Shown: one piece after another, positions 1 to 9,092 of the stretch
Layout: every line of letters begins with the position of its first letter
Numbering within the stretch: position 1 is the stretch's first letter
Origin: Oscillospiraceae bacterium
Lineage (GTDB): Bacteria; Bacillota; Clostridia; Oscillospirales; CAG-272
Direction of reading: 5' to 3'
Assembly: GCA_015064555.1 (NCBI GenBank)
Contig: SVRZ01000007.1
Location: 1 to 64,000 of the forward strand
Length of the DNA stretch: 64,000 nt
The notes under the pieces: generated by a model
What the model was told of the DNA's origin: nothing
Database searches by the model: none
Seen by the model: the letters and a program-made list of their open reading frames with translations, nothing else
Translations under genes and position numbers: made by a program

Positions 1-580
1 CAACGTCTATTACAACGTCATTTTTGGTATACTGATACCAGGTATCGCCCTCGTCATCCTGATAGGTATCCGCGAGGGTATAGCCCGTGAAGGTGAGTCT
101 GTATGCATCAAACTCTGCCTGAGTGTTTCCGAAGGTGTAAAAGCTCATTCCGTATTCATAGCCGGTTTCATCATAGTATCCCTCAACGTAATACTCATCG
201 TTGGGTATGAACGGAACTACAACGCCTATATACTGATTGAAGAGTGCCTTCTCGCTATCGGTAAAATCGGTGTACTTATGCGATTCGGTATCACCCGTGT
301 TATCTCCCGAGCCGGTGTTATCACCCGAGCCGGTGTTTCCGCCTGTACCGGGAGGATCAAGCTCATCGTCCTCTACAAAGCCGTCACCCGGCTTTTCGGT
401 ATCACCCGGTTTATTGCCGCTATCTGTATTTCCGCCCCCGTTATTGCCTGTGCCGCCGGGAAGATCGCCTACGTCACCGTATCCGGGGACATCCTGCATA
501 AGATCATCAAGTATATCGCAGGATACCATAAGAGAAATTGACAGTATAAAAATAATCGCAGATAATAGTAATTTCTTCAT
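1..580 (-). CDS. Lipoprotein of unknown function (C-terminus off the left edge)
   Basis: The reading frame starts at an ATG at 580 with GGAGG eight bases upstream and stays open to position 1, so the C-terminus lies outside the window. The first ~20 residues are a lipoprotein signal peptide (MKKLL, hydrophobic stretch, lipobox ending LMVSC), so the product should be anchored to the outer face of the membrane. A long low-complexity linker follows, rich in Gly, Asn, Asp and Thr with repeats of the type GSGDNT, then a folded-looking region rich in Tyr and acidic residues. No family recognised. It is transcribed divergently from the his operon and has its own promoter. Confidence 0.8.
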   Translation of the reverse strand, partial: MKKLLLSAIIFILSISLMVSCDILDDLMQDVPGYGDVGDLPGGTGNNGGGNTDSGNKPGDTEKPGDGFVEDDELDPPGTGGNTGSGDNTGSGDNTGDTESHKYTDFTDSEKALFNQYIGVVVPFIPNDEYYVEGYYDETGYEYGMSFYTFGNTQAEFDAYRLTFTGYTLADTYQDDEGDTWYQYTKNDVVIDV

Positions 581-621
581 ATTTGTTTCCTCCATATCAT
601 TTGGGACATTACTGCATCCTA

Positions 622-650
622 ATTATATCACAGCGCACCTCGAAAATCAA
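622..650 (-). promoter_or_regulatory. Sigma-A promoter of the left-edge lipoprotein gene
   Basis: On the minus strand TTGATT (645-650) and TATAAT (622-627) are separated by 17 bp, about 40 bp upstream of the start codon at 580. Confidence 0.6.
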
Positions 651-738
651 TAACAATTGTCAAAAAAATGAAAAACGTCCGTTTTATGAGAGCAGATATG
701 AAGTTTTTTAAAAAAGTTGAAAATTTGCAGATTTGCTA

Positions 739-767
739 TTGACATTTTCACTTTAGTATGCTAAAAT
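739..767 (+). promoter_or_regulatory. Sigma-A promoter of the histidine operon
   Basis: TTGACA (739-744), 17 bp spacer, TAAAAT (762-767) with an extended TG at 759-760. The leader to hisZ is about 130 bases; I see neither a T-box specifier/antiterminator nor a terminator hairpin in it. Confidence 0.75.
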
Positions 768-905
768 CTTTCCATATACAACATCGGCGACACCAAGTTG
801 ATTCCGTCTTAAATAAACAAATTAAATTTATAACGCGCACAAGTATTTCACATCAGTTTGGTAAAGTGAACTTCAAAAGGCCAAAGCAAGCATCGGAGGT
901 TTATC

Positions 906-1838
906 ATGGATAACATAAGCAATATACTCACCGCAGAGGAGCGTGCGGCATTTGCGCTGCGCGCGCTCTATTCCGAGTACGGATATACAAGATACCGTAT
1001 GAGCAAATTTGAGGAATACGATCTTTATGCGAACAACAAAGACTTCCTGATATCCAAAAATATAATAACCTTTACCGATACGGACGGCAGACTTCTTGCC
1101 CTCAAGCCCGACGTTACCCTGTCTATAGTTAAGAACAGTCGCCCATCGGCAGACGGCATTACAAAAATGCAATATAACGAGAGCGTTTACCGAGTCAGCG
1201 ACAACACACAGGGCTTCGTTGAGCTTATGCAGGTCGGGCTGGAATGTCTTGGAGCTATCACGGATAAAGAGATCGCCGAGGTTTTGCGCCTGGCATCAAT
1301 GAGCCTTGACACCATAAACGAAAGAAATCTGCTCGAGCTCTCCGATCTCGATATAATAAACGGCGTTATAGATGCCGCAGGTCTTGGCGGCGAGGATGCA
1401 AAGCAGCTGCTCTCAATACTCGAGCGCAAGGATATCGGTGATGCGGAGATCTTCTGCCGCGAGCGCAGGATCGAGCCGCAAACGGCATCCCTTTTCTCCT
1501 CTCTGCTGACCGTATACGGCAAGCCCTGCGACGTTATTCCAAGGCTCGGTATCTTCAAGATCAACAACAGGCTGACAGAGGCGGTGGACCGCTTCTGCCG
1601 CATACTCGCCACTCTGAATGCCGAGGGTAGGGGCGATAAGATATGCATAGATTTCTCGCTCGTCGGAAATCTCAAATACTACAACGGAATCGCAATGCGC
1701 GGATTTATCGACGGTATCCCAAAGAGTATACTCTCGGGCGGTCAGTACGATAAGCTGATGAAAAAGATGGGGCGCGACGAGGGCGCGATAGGCTTCGCGG
1801 TGTACTTCGACGAGCTTGAAAAGAATTACGGAATATGA
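906..1838 (+). CDS. hisZ: ATP phosphoribosyltransferase regulatory subunit HisZ
   Basis: HisZ is a catalytically inactive class II histidyl-tRNA synthetase paralogue that pairs with the short form of HisG to make an active, histidine-sensitive ATP phosphoribosyltransferase. The 310-residue product keeps class II synthetase-like segments: LALKPDVTLSI near residue 65, the FVELMQVGLECLG segment near 105, and LSGGQYDKLMKKMG near the C-terminus. At 310 residues it is shorter than many HisZ proteins. GGAGGT lies five bases before the ATG. First gene of the his operon; hisG begins 19 bp after its stop, which fits the obligate HisZ/HisG(short) pairing. Confidence 0.93.
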   Translation: MDNISNILTAEERAAFALRALYSEYGYTRYRMSKFEEYDLYANNKDFLISKNIITFTDTDGRLLALKPDVTLSIVKNSRPSADGITKMQYNESVYRVSDNTQGFVELMQVGLECLGAITDKEIAEVLRLASMSLDTINERNLLELSDLDIINGVIDAAGLGGEDAKQLLSILERKDIGDAEIFCRERRIEPQTASLFSSLLTVYGKPCDVIPRLGIFKINNRLTEAVDRFCRILATLNAEGRGDKICIDFSLVGNLKYYNGIAMRGFIDGIPKSILSGGQYDKLMKKMGRDEGAIGFAVYFDELEKNYGI

Positions 1839-1857
1839 TCGGCAGGTGAAGGCGAAA

Positions 1858-2502
1858 ATGAATGACAGATTACTGAATATCGCTCTGCCGAAGGGCAGAC
1901 TCGGCGAGAAGGTCTACGCCATGTTTGAAAGGGCGGGATTCGAATGCCCTTCGATAAAGGAAGGCGGAAGAAGGCTTATATTTGAAAATCCCGAAAAGGG
2001 TGTGCGCTATTTCTGGGTGAAGCCCTCGGACGTTGCAATATACGTCGAAAGAGGTGCGGCAGATATCGGTGTCGCAGGAAAGGATATCATACTGGAATAC
2101 CGCCCGGACATTTACGAGCTTCTCGACCTCGGCGTCGGCAAATGCCATATGGCGGTAGCTGCAAAGGAGGATTTTACGGATAACCGCGAAAAGACGCTCC
2201 GCGTTGCTACAAAATTCTCGAAAATAGCAAGGGATTATTACTCAAGACTCGGACGGGATATAGATATAATCCATCTCAACGGCTCGATAGAGCTTGCACC
2301 GATACTCGGCTTATCCGACGTTATTGTAGATATAGTCGAAACGGGGGCTACCCTCCGCGAAAACAAGCTTACCGTTATAGAGAAATTTCAGCCCATAAGC
2401 GCGCGTCTTATCGCAAACAAGGCAAGCTTTAAGTTTCGCGCGCCCATGATAGAATGCATACGACAGGCTCTCTTCGCCGAGGTGGCTGACAAGAGCGAAT
2501 AA
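1858..2502 (+). CDS. hisG: ATP phosphoribosyltransferase catalytic subunit, short form HisG
   Basis: Catalyses the first step of histidine synthesis, ATP + PRPP to phosphoribosyl-ATP. The start at 1858 gives MNDRLLNIALPKGRLG, the usual N-terminus of the family, and 214 residues, the length of the short form that lacks the C-terminal regulatory domain and needs HisZ. A longer frame from 1816 exists but overlaps hisZ and adds non-homologous sequence. The PRPP-binding loop is visible as DIVETGATLREN. A purine-rich AGGTGAAGG lies upstream. Only 13 bases separate it from hisD. Confidence 0.95.
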   Translation: MNDRLLNIALPKGRLGEKVYAMFERAGFECPSIKEGGRRLIFENPEKGVRYFWVKPSDVAIYVERGAADIGVAGKDIILEYRPDIYELLDLGVGKCHMAVAAKEDFTDNREKTLRVATKFSKIARDYYSRLGRDIDIIHLNGSIELAPILGLSDVIVDIVETGATLRENKLTVIEKFQPISARLIANKASFKFRAPMIECIRQALFAEVADKSE

Positions 2503-2515
2503 CAGGAGAAAAAAG

Positions 2516-3805
2516 ATGATCAGGATAATAAGGGACAGCCTTACAAAAAGGGACGAGATATTCTCTGTAAAAGAGGCTAAGACAGACGTCAGTGCGACTG
2601 TAGCCGAAATAATAGAAAGGGTTCGCCGCGAGGGCGACAGCGCTCTCTATTATTACACGGAAAGATTTGACCGCGCGCATCTTTCCTCACTCCGCGTCAG
2701 CGAGGAGGAGATCCGCGAGGCAACAGAGGCTACCGATCCGGAGCTTATAAGAGTACTGAGGCTCGCCGCCGAGAATATCACCGCATTTCATAAAATGCAG
2801 AAGACGGACGGCTTTGAGCTTCGGCCGAAGGACGGTGTCATCATAGGTCAGAAGGTCATACCCGTTGACTGTGCGGGACTCTACGTGCCCGGAGGTACCG
2901 CGGCTTATCCATCAACCGTGCTTATGGATGCCATCCCGGCAAAGCTTGCCGGATGCCCCAGAGTGGTAATGGTAACGCCGCCCTCAAAGGAAGGCAAGGT
3001 CAATCCCGTAATACTCGCGGCGGCGCACGTCGCAGGCGTGGACGAAATATACAAGGTCGGCGGTGCTCAGGCGATCGCCGCGCTGGCATACGGAACCGAA
3101 AGCATACCAAAGACCGACAAGATAGTAGGCCCGGGTAATGCTTACGTTGCCGAAGCAAAAAGACAGGTATACGGCACAGTTTCGATAGATATGATAGCCG
3201 GTCCGAGCGAAATAATGGTAATAGCCGATAAGGATAACCGCCCTTGTGATATAGCCGCAGATCTGCTCTCACAGGCAGAGCATGACAAAATGGCAAGTGC
3301 GGTTCTGGTAACCGATTCCGAATGGCTTGCAGAAAGCGTTGCCCGCGAGCTTGAGCGACAGATACCGCTCCTCGAGAGAAGCGAGATAGCACGTATCTCT
3401 ATAGATACCAACGGAAAGATCATTATAACCGATTCGCTCGAAGAAGCCGTGGAGATCGCAAACGGTATAGCTCCGGAGCATCTTGAGCTTTGTGTCAAGG
3501 AGCCCTTCCTGTATCTTGAAAAGGTCAGGCACGCAGGCTCGGTATTCCTCGGGGGGTATTGCCCCGAGGCACTCGGAGATTACCTCGCGGGAACGAATCA
3601 TACCCTTCCGACAAGCGGAACCGCCAGGTTTTCAAGCCCGCTATCGGTAGATGATTTCGTCAAGAAAACACAGTACATTTACTACGATAAAAATGCGCTC
3701 GGCGAGGTCGCGCGCGACGTGGAATATTTTGCAAAAAAAGAAGGTCTTACAGCGCACGCGCGGAGTGCCGTGATAAGATTCGAGGATGAGGCAGAGGCGA
3801 AATGA
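2516..3805 (+). CDS. hisD: Histidinol dehydrogenase
   Basis: Oxidises L-histidinol to L-histidine in two NAD-dependent steps (zinc enzyme, cytosolic). The 429-residue length is normal. Family landmarks are the VPGGTAAYPSTVLM segment, KVGGAQAIAALAYGT, VGPGNAYV, SIDMIAGPSE, AEHD, the IAPEHLEL segment with the catalytic Glu-His pair, and GTNHTLPTSG near the C-terminus. The start is an ATG with AGGAG upstream; the stop overlaps the hisC start (ATGA), implying translational coupling. Confidence 0.96.
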   Translation: MIRIIRDSLTKRDEIFSVKEAKTDVSATVAEIIERVRREGDSALYYYTERFDRAHLSSLRVSEEEIREATEATDPELIRVLRLAAENITAFHKMQKTDGFELRPKDGVIIGQKVIPVDCAGLYVPGGTAAYPSTVLMDAIPAKLAGCPRVVMVTPPSKEGKVNPVILAAAHVAGVDEIYKVGGAQAIAALAYGTESIPKTDKIVGPGNAYVAEAKRQVYGTVSIDMIAGPSEIMVIADKDNRPCDIAADLLSQAEHDKMASAVLVTDSEWLAESVARELERQIPLLERSEIARISIDTNGKIIITDSLEEAVEIANGIAPEHLELCVKEPFLYLEKVRHAGSVFLGGYCPEALGDYLAGTNHTLPTSGTARFSSPLSVDDFVKKTQYIYYDKNALGEVARDVEYFAKKEGLTAHARSAVIRFEDEAEAK

Positions 3806-4863
3806 GCAGATTTTTAAGTAAGAAATACGACAGGCTGAAGCCCTATACCCCGGGCGAGCAGCCGAGGGAGCGCAAATATATAAAGCTCAATACAAACGAG
3901 TCGCCCTTCCCTCCCTCGCCGCTTGCGGTAAAATACGCACGTGAGGAGGCAGAGAGGCTGATGCTTTATTCGGACCCCGAGTGCCGCGAGCTTTCGGCGG
4001 CACTTGCCAAAGAGCTCGGAGTGCTCCCCTCCGAGGTGATACTCACCAACGGCTCGGACGAGGTCCTTAACTTTGCCTTTATGGCATATTGCGACGAAAA
4101 TACCCCTGCGGTATTTCCCGATATTACCTACGGATTTTATAAGGTCTTTGCAAATCTTTCGGGCGTACCCTACCGCGAGATACCTCTCACCGAGGATTTC
4201 AGGATAGATCTTTCGGAATACCCGAGCGAGGGCACTCTCTTTATCGCAAATCCGAATGCACCCACGGGCATCGCGCTATCTGTATCCCAAATAGAGGCAG
4301 TTATAAAGGCTAACCCCGGGCGAATGGTGGTAGTAGACGAGGCATACGTCGACTTCGGTGCAGAAAGCTGTATCCCTCTCATAAAGAAATACGATAACCT
4401 TCTCGTCACAGGAACCTTTTCAAAGTCGCGCTCAATGGCAGGTGCGAGGCTCGGCTTCGGAGCTGCATCCGAGGCTATAATAAACGATCTGACGAGAATA
4501 CGCTACTCAACGAATCCCTACAACGTTAACCGTATGACCGCGGCGGCAGGCATAGGTGCCCTTCGCGACGGTGATTATTTCAGGGAAAACTGCAAAAGCA
4601 TAATTGAGATAAGAGATAAAACGGCAGCCGCGCTTCGCGCACTCGGATTTGATATGACCGAATCGGAGGCAAACTTCCTCTTTATCAGGCACCCGAAAAT
4701 TTCGGGCAAGGAGCTTTATCTTGCACTCAGAGAAAACGGTATTCTTGTGCGGCATTTCGATGCACCGAGAATATCCGAATATAACAGAGTTACAATAGGA
4801 AATGCTCAAGAAATGCAAACTTTTATTGACACAATCAAGAAAATATCGGAGTTAAAGATATGA
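3802..4863 (+). CDS. hisC: Histidinol-phosphate aminotransferase
   Basis: PLP-dependent class I/II aminotransferase converting imidazole acetol phosphate and glutamate to histidinol phosphate. The 353-residue product shows LNTNESPFPPSP at the N-terminus, NPNAPTG, VVDEAYVDF and the PLP lysine in TGTFSKSRSMAGARLG. The start overlaps the hisD stop by four bases and its own stop overlaps the hisB start, so it is embedded in a translationally coupled string. Confidence 0.95.
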   Translation: MSRFLSKKYDRLKPYTPGEQPRERKYIKLNTNESPFPPSPLAVKYAREEAERLMLYSDPECRELSAALAKELGVLPSEVILTNGSDEVLNFAFMAYCDENTPAVFPDITYGFYKVFANLSGVPYREIPLTEDFRIDLSEYPSEGTLFIANPNAPTGIALSVSQIEAVIKANPGRMVVVDEAYVDFGAESCIPLIKKYDNLLVTGTFSKSRSMAGARLGFGAASEAIINDLTRIRYSTNPYNVNRMTAAAGIGALRDGDYFRENCKSIIEIRDKTAAALRALGFDMTESEANFLFIRHPKISGKELYLALRENGILVRHFDAPRISEYNRVTIGNAQEMQTFIDTIKKISELKI

Positions 4864-5450
4864 GAACTGCAGAAATCAAAAGAAAGACAAACGAAACTGA
4901 TATAGAGCTTAATATAAATCTCGACGGACAAGGCTCTGCCGATGTAAAAAGCGGCAGCGGATTTTTAGATCATATGCTCACCCTCTTTGCAAAGCACGGA
5001 AAATTCGATCTTGCCGTAAGGTGCGTGGGTGATACCGAGGTCGACCTTCATCACACCACCGAGGATATTGGCATCTGCCTCGGCTTAGCATTCCGCGAAG
5101 CACTCGGCAATAAGGCCGGCATTGTCAGATATGCGGACACTATCCTGCCTATGGATGAGGCCCTTATACTCACCGCGCTCGATATTTCGGGCAGAGGATA
5201 CTTCGCTTGCGAGCTTAATATAAAGGCAGATAAGGTCGGAGATTTCGATACCGAGCTTGCCTCCGAGTTCTGGCAGGCATTTGCAATAAACGCAGGCTGT
5301 ACCCTACATATCCGACAGCTTGCGGGCTCTAATGCACATCATATCATAGAGGGCGTGTTCAAATCTGCAGCAAGAAGCCTTCGCCGCGCCTCAGAGATAG
5401 ACGCGCGCTTCAAGGACGATATTCCCTCCACGAAAGGAACACTCGCATGA
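4860..5450 (+). CDS. hisB: Imidazoleglycerol-phosphate dehydratase
   Basis: Dehydrates imidazole glycerol phosphate to imidazole acetol phosphate using a dinuclear manganese centre. The 196 residues correspond to the monofunctional enzyme; the HAD phosphatase domain of enterobacterial HisB is absent, matching the separate PHP phosphatase at the end of the operon. Metal-binding signatures DLHHTTEDIGI and NAHHIIEGVFK are intact. ATGA overlaps with hisC and hisH on both sides. Confidence 0.96.
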   Translation: MRTAEIKRKTNETDIELNINLDGQGSADVKSGSGFLDHMLTLFAKHGKFDLAVRCVGDTEVDLHHTTEDIGICLGLAFREALGNKAGIVRYADTILPMDEALILTALDISGRGYFACELNIKADKVGDFDTELASEFWQAFAINAGCTLHIRQLAGSNAHHIIEGVFKSAARSLRRASEIDARFKDDIPSTKGTLA

Positions 5451-6070
5451 TCGCTATTATTGATTACGGCGTCGGAAACCTTTTTTCGCTCTCGTCCTCT
5501 CTCGGCGAGATCGGAGAGGAGGCAATAATAACCTCTGATCCCGAGGTGATACGCGCGGCGGAAAGAATAATTCTGCCCGGTGTCGGTGCATTCGGTGATG
5601 CAGCTGAAAAGTTGTTTTCCCGAGGGCTCGGTGAGCTTGTCATAGACGAGGCAAAGCGAGGTAAACCGATACTCGGTATCTGTCTCGGCATGCAGCTACT
5701 ATTCGATAAGAGCTTTGAATACGGAGAGCATCGCGGCCTCGGACTCATAAAAGGCGAGATAAGATATATCGGAGAATGTATCCCCGGGGGGCTTAAAATA
5801 CCGCATATCGGGTGGAATGCCTTAAGGTTAGAGGAACCGAAGGCAGAGATCTTCAAGTATATAAATGAGGGCGACTGCGTTTATTTCGTGCACTCATACT
5901 ACGGTGCTGACTGCGAGGATAGCATTATCGCGCGCGCAGAGTACGGCGCACCGATAACTGCAGCGGTTGCATCGGGAAACGTTTACGGTTGCCAGTTCCA
6001 TCCGGAGAAAAGCGGAAAGGTCGGTCTTTCCATACTCAAGGCGTTTGCGGAAATCGAGGTGGCGGTATGA
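5447..6070 (+). CDS. hisH: Imidazole glycerol phosphate synthase, glutaminase subunit
   Basis: Class I glutamine amidotransferase that feeds ammonia to HisF. The catalytic cysteine is in GICLGMQLLF and the His/Glu partners in CQFHPEKSG; the N-terminus IAIIDYGVGNLFSL is typical. Length 207 residues is standard. It overlaps hisB by four bases and hisA by four; HisH and HisF are separated only by hisA, the common arrangement. Confidence 0.96.
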   Translation: MIAIIDYGVGNLFSLSSSLGEIGEEAIITSDPEVIRAAERIILPGVGAFGDAAEKLFSRGLGELVIDEAKRGKPILGICLGMQLLFDKSFEYGEHRGLGLIKGEIRYIGECIPGGLKIPHIGWNALRLEEPKAEIFKYINEGDCVYFVHSYYGADCEDSIIARAEYGAPITAAVASGNVYGCQFHPEKSGKVGLSILKAFAEIEVAV

Positions 6071-6780
6071 ATATTTTTCCCGCTATTGATCTTTTCGGCG
6101 GCAAGGCAGTCCGCCTCTACAGGGGCAGATATGACGAAATGACCGTCTATAGCGATAACCCTGCCGAAATAGCGAAGGACTTCTACGCAAAGGGCGCAAG
6201 ATTTATGCACGTGGTGGACCTTGAGGGCGCGAAAAGCGGTGAAACTCCTAATATAGAAACGGTTAAACGGCTGGTCAATGCCGCCGATATGTTTGTCGAG
6301 GTCGGCGGAGGCATCAGAAGCATCGAGGTCGCCAAAAAATATATAGACGCAGGTGTCAGCCGTATCATTCTCGGCACAGCCGCCCTGACGGACAGAGCCT
6401 TTCTTACCGAGGCACTCGGTAATTTCGGAGATATGGTTGCCGTTGGCGTGGATATAAAGGACGGAATGGTCGCAATAAAGGGTTGGACCGAGAAAACCGA
6501 AAAATCGGGCGAGGAATTCTGCGGCGAGCTGGAGGCTCTCGGTGTCAGAACGGTCATTTGCACAGATATTTCAAAGGACGGTGCTATGCTTGGCACAAAC
6601 AGAGAGCTTTACGGAAGGCTTTCCGAAAAATGCCGTATGAATATAATCGCATCGGGCGGTGTTTCAACTATTGACGACGTACGCGCTTTAAGGAAGATGA
6701 ACATCTACGGCGCTATTATCGGAAAGGCATATTACACGGGTGCGATCAACCTTACGGAAGCAATAGAGGTAGCAAAATGA
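6067..6780 (+). CDS. hisA: ProFAR isomerase HisA
   Basis: (Beta/alpha)8 barrel sugar isomerase that opens the ribose ring of ProFAR to PRFAR. The start at 6067 gives MNIFPAIDLFGGKAVRL, the normal N-terminus, and 237 residues; an upstream in-frame ATG at 5989 would run through hisH and is rejected. Phosphate-binding motifs VGGGIRS and ASGGVSTIDD and the catalytic Asp of VDIKDG are present. Four-base overlaps link it to hisH and hisF. Confidence 0.95.
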   Translation: MNIFPAIDLFGGKAVRLYRGRYDEMTVYSDNPAEIAKDFYAKGARFMHVVDLEGAKSGETPNIETVKRLVNAADMFVEVGGGIRSIEVAKKYIDAGVSRIILGTAALTDRAFLTEALGNFGDMVAVGVDIKDGMVAIKGWTEKTEKSGEEFCGELEALGVRTVICTDISKDGAMLGTNRELYGRLSEKCRMNIIASGGVSTIDDVRALRKMNIYGAIIGKAYYTGAINLTEAIEVAK

Positions 6781-7538
6781 TTACAAAGAGAATAATTCCC
6801 TGCCTTGACGTCGCGGGCGGAAGAGTGGTCAAGGGGGTAAATTTTGAAGGTCTATCCGACGTTTCATCACCTGTGGAGCTTGGAAAATATTACAGCGACT
6901 GCGGTGCGGACGAGCTGGTATTTTACGACATAACCGCCTCGAGCGAGGATCGGAAGATATTTACGGATATACTGCGCCGCGTTGCCTCGGGGATATTTAT
7001 CCCTCTGACGGTCGGCGGCGGAATCGGAAGCCTTCGGGACTTTGATCGGGTGCTCGGATGCGGTGCTGACAAGGTCAGCGTCAATTCGGGTGCTATCAAG
7101 CGCCCCGAGCTTATATACGAGGCGGCGAAAAGATTCGGAGATCAATGCGTCGTTCTCTCTGTCGATGCAAAGCGCGTGGGAGGCGAATTCCGCGTCTTTG
7201 CAAAGGGCGGAAGAGTTGACACGGGTATCAATGCACTTGATTGGATACGCCAAGGAGTCGAAAACGGAGCAGGAGAGATAGTCCTTAATTCAATAGACAC
7301 CGACGGAGTCAAGGGCGGCTTTGATCTTGAGATGCTGGATGCCGTCAGCCGCATAGTGTCCGTCCCGATAATCGCATCGGGCGGCGCAGGATGCATGGAG
7401 GATTTTCTTAACCTGTTCAAGACTCTGCCGAACGTGGATGCAGGTCTTGCTGCATCGATCTTCCACTTCGGAGAGGTCAGGATATCCGATCTCAAGCGTT
7501 ATCTCGCCGATGCGGGCATACCGATGAGAACTATATAA
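6777..7538 (+). CDS. hisF: Imidazole glycerol phosphate synthase, cyclase subunit
   Basis: Barrel partner of HisH; makes imidazole glycerol phosphate and AICAR from PRFAR and ammonia. N-terminus ITKRIIPCLDVAGGRVVKG carries the first catalytic Asp; VLSVDAKR carries the second; the phosphate loops TVGGGIG and ASGGAG are present. Length 253 residues is standard. It overlaps hisA by four bases and is followed by 28 bases before hisIE. Confidence 0.96.
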   Translation: MITKRIIPCLDVAGGRVVKGVNFEGLSDVSSPVELGKYYSDCGADELVFYDITASSEDRKIFTDILRRVASGIFIPLTVGGGIGSLRDFDRVLGCGADKVSVNSGAIKRPELIYEAAKRFGDQCVVLSVDAKRVGGEFRVFAKGGRVDTGINALDWIRQGVENGAGEIVLNSIDTDGVKGGFDLEMLDAVSRIVSVPIIASGGAGCMEDFLNLFKTLPNVDAGLAASIFHFGEVRISDLKRYLADAGIPMRTI

Positions 7539-7566
7539 ATAAATCGATCTTAGAATGGAGAACATT

Positions 7567-8214
7567 ATGTTTAATCCCGAAGAGCTTAAATTCGACGAAA
7601 ACGGGCTGATTCCCGCCATAGTCGTTGATTCTGTAACCAAAAAGGTTCTGACTCTCGCATATATGAACCGCGAGAGCCTCAGGATAACAATGGAGCGAGG
7701 CCTCACCTGCTTTTACAGCCGTTCAAGACAGGAGCTGTGGCTGAAGGGCGAAACGAGCGGAAACTATCAGCACGTTGTTTCCATAACCGCAGACTGTGAT
7801 AAGGACGCCCTGGTAGTTGTGGTCGAGCCCGACGGCCCCGCCTGCCACACGGGCGAGGTAAGCTGCTTTTACAACCCGATCTTTGAAAATCCCGAATACA
7901 AGGAATTTTCGCTTGAAGCACTCAGTAAGCTTATCGAGGGCAGAAAGATCGAAAAGACCGAGGGCTCGTATACGACATACCTTTTCGAAAAGGGACGCGA
8001 CAAGATCCTGAAGAAGGTCGGAGAGGAAAGCACAGAGGTCATTATCGCCGCCAAGGGCGATGACAAGAAAGAAACGATATATGAGATAGCAGACCTTGCA
8101 TATCATCTGCTTGTGCTTATGATAGAAATGGGGATCTCGCTTGAGGATATCCACCGCGAGCTTGCATCGCGCCACGTGATCGACAAGAAGGTAAAGCAGG
8201 AGAAAATGACCTGA
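7567..8214 (+). CDS. hisIE: Bifunctional phosphoribosyl-AMP cyclohydrolase / phosphoribosyl-ATP pyrophosphatase
   Basis: Fused enzyme for steps two and three. The HisI part (about residues 1-110) has [21 protein letters not shown] and the zinc/magnesium site of [10 protein letters not shown] and ACHTG. The HisE part (about 120-215) has [15 protein letters not shown] and [15 protein letters not shown] start at the ATG at 7567, six bases after GGAG; an ATG at 7555 is in frame but has no ribosome site and its own bases contain the GGAG. Its stop overlaps the next start by one base (TGATG). Confidence 0.94.
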   Translation: MFNPEELKFDENGLIPAIVVDSVTKKVLTLAYMNRESLRITMERGLTCFYSRSRQELWLKGETSGNYQHVVSITADCDKDALVVVVEPDGPACHTGEVSCFYNPIFENPEYKEFSLEALSKLIEGRKIEKTEGSYTTYLFEKGRDKILKKVGEESTEVIIAAKGDDKKETIYEIADLAYHLLVLMIEMGISLEDIHRELASRHVIDKKVKQEKMT

Positions 8215-8966
8215 TGGGATACAGAGATCTGCACACGCATACCCACTTCTGCGATGGTTCAGACTCGCCGGAGGAGATGGTGATCGCTGCGATCGAGCGC
8301 GGTATAACCACCCTCGGCATACTCGCTCACTCCTACGTTGAGTTTGATAAGGAATATTCCGTTTCACCTGAGCGCGAGGGCGAATTTATTGCCGAAATGG
8401 CACGCCTCAAGGAAAAGTACAAGGGCAAAATTGAGCTTCTTTGCGGTGTCGAGGCTGACTATTATGCCACCTCAATACACCAAGGATACGACTACAGGAT
8501 AGGCTCTGTGCATTATTTCAATATTGACGGCTGCTATTATTCTCTCGATATATCCCGTGAAGATTTTATTTCTATGGTAAACGAGCGCTTAGGCGGAGAT
8601 TATCTCAGTGTATGCGAGGAATATTACCGCCTTGTGGCTGACGTTATCGGTAAAACACAGGCTGATATCATAGGTCACTTTGACCTAATAACAAAATTCA
8701 ACGAGGGTAATACCCTTTTTGATACCTCCGATCCCCGCTACATCTGCGCATGGCGCACGGCGGTCGATGCGCTTATTCCCTTTGGCAAGCCCTTTGAGAT
8801 AAACACCGGTGCCATATCGCGCGGCTACCGAGCATCCCCCTACCCCGCCTCCGATATTGTTGAATACATCAAGGAAAAGGGCGGCAGATTTATTCTATCC
8901 AGTGACGCACATTCTAAGGATGCGCTTGCATATAAATTTGAGGATTTTGAAGGCATAGCAGAGTGA
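8214..8966 (+). CDS. hisJ: PHP-family histidinol-phosphate phosphatase (HisK/HisJ type)
   Basis: Hydrolyses histidinol phosphate to histidinol, the one step not otherwise covered in this operon. PHP metal-binding residues are seen in DLHTHTHFCDGSD at the N-terminus, ILAHSY, LCGVEADYY, GSVHYF, IGHFDLIT and SSDAHS near the C-terminus. Length 250 residues is close to Gram-positive HisK/HisJ. It starts one base inside the hisIE stop, so it is coupled to the his operon, which is the strongest evidence for the substrate. Confidence 0.9.
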   Translation: MGYRDLHTHTHFCDGSDSPEEMVIAAIERGITTLGILAHSYVEFDKEYSVSPEREGEFIAEMARLKEKYKGKIELLCGVEADYYATSIHQGYDYRIGSVHYFNIDGCYYSLDISREDFISMVNERLGGDYLSVCEEYYRLVADVIGKTQADIIGHFDLITKFNEGNTLFDTSDPRYICAWRTAVDALIPFGKPFEINTGAISRGYRASPYPASDIVEYIKEKGGRFILSSDAHSKDALAYKFEDFEGIAE

Positions 8967-8993
8967 TTTGCAAATAATCATTTACATATAAAG

Positions 8994-9029
8994 AGGGTAG
9001 CTCTTGTTTTTTTGGACTTGAGCTACCCT
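8994..9029. terminator. Hairpin terminator at the end of the his operon
   Basis: AGGGTAGCTC (8994-9003) pairs with GAGCTACCCT (9020-9029) across a T-rich loop. It lies between the convergent his operon and the BspA-like gene and is nearly the same sequence as the hairpin at 26742-26780. Confidence 0.65.
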
Positions 9030-9092
9030 ATTTATTGTAGTTTTATTAAGATGTGTTTTTGCAAAACAAATGCTAAACCTTTTACGATAGGA

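Noticed and set aside
237..653. Pro/Ser-rich frame of 138 codons on the plus strand
   Set aside because: Antisense of the lipoprotein linker repeats and crosses its promoter.
768..905. T-box leader upstream of the his operon
   Set aside because: Too short and lacking the conserved T-box sequence and a terminator/antiterminator pair.
1816..1857. Longer hisG start
   Set aside because: Adds 14 residues not typical of HisG and overlaps the end of hisZ; ATG at 1858 gives the family N-terminus.
5989..6066. Longer hisA start
   Set aside because: Runs through hisH in another frame; the 6067 start overlaps the hisH stop like the other gene junctions.
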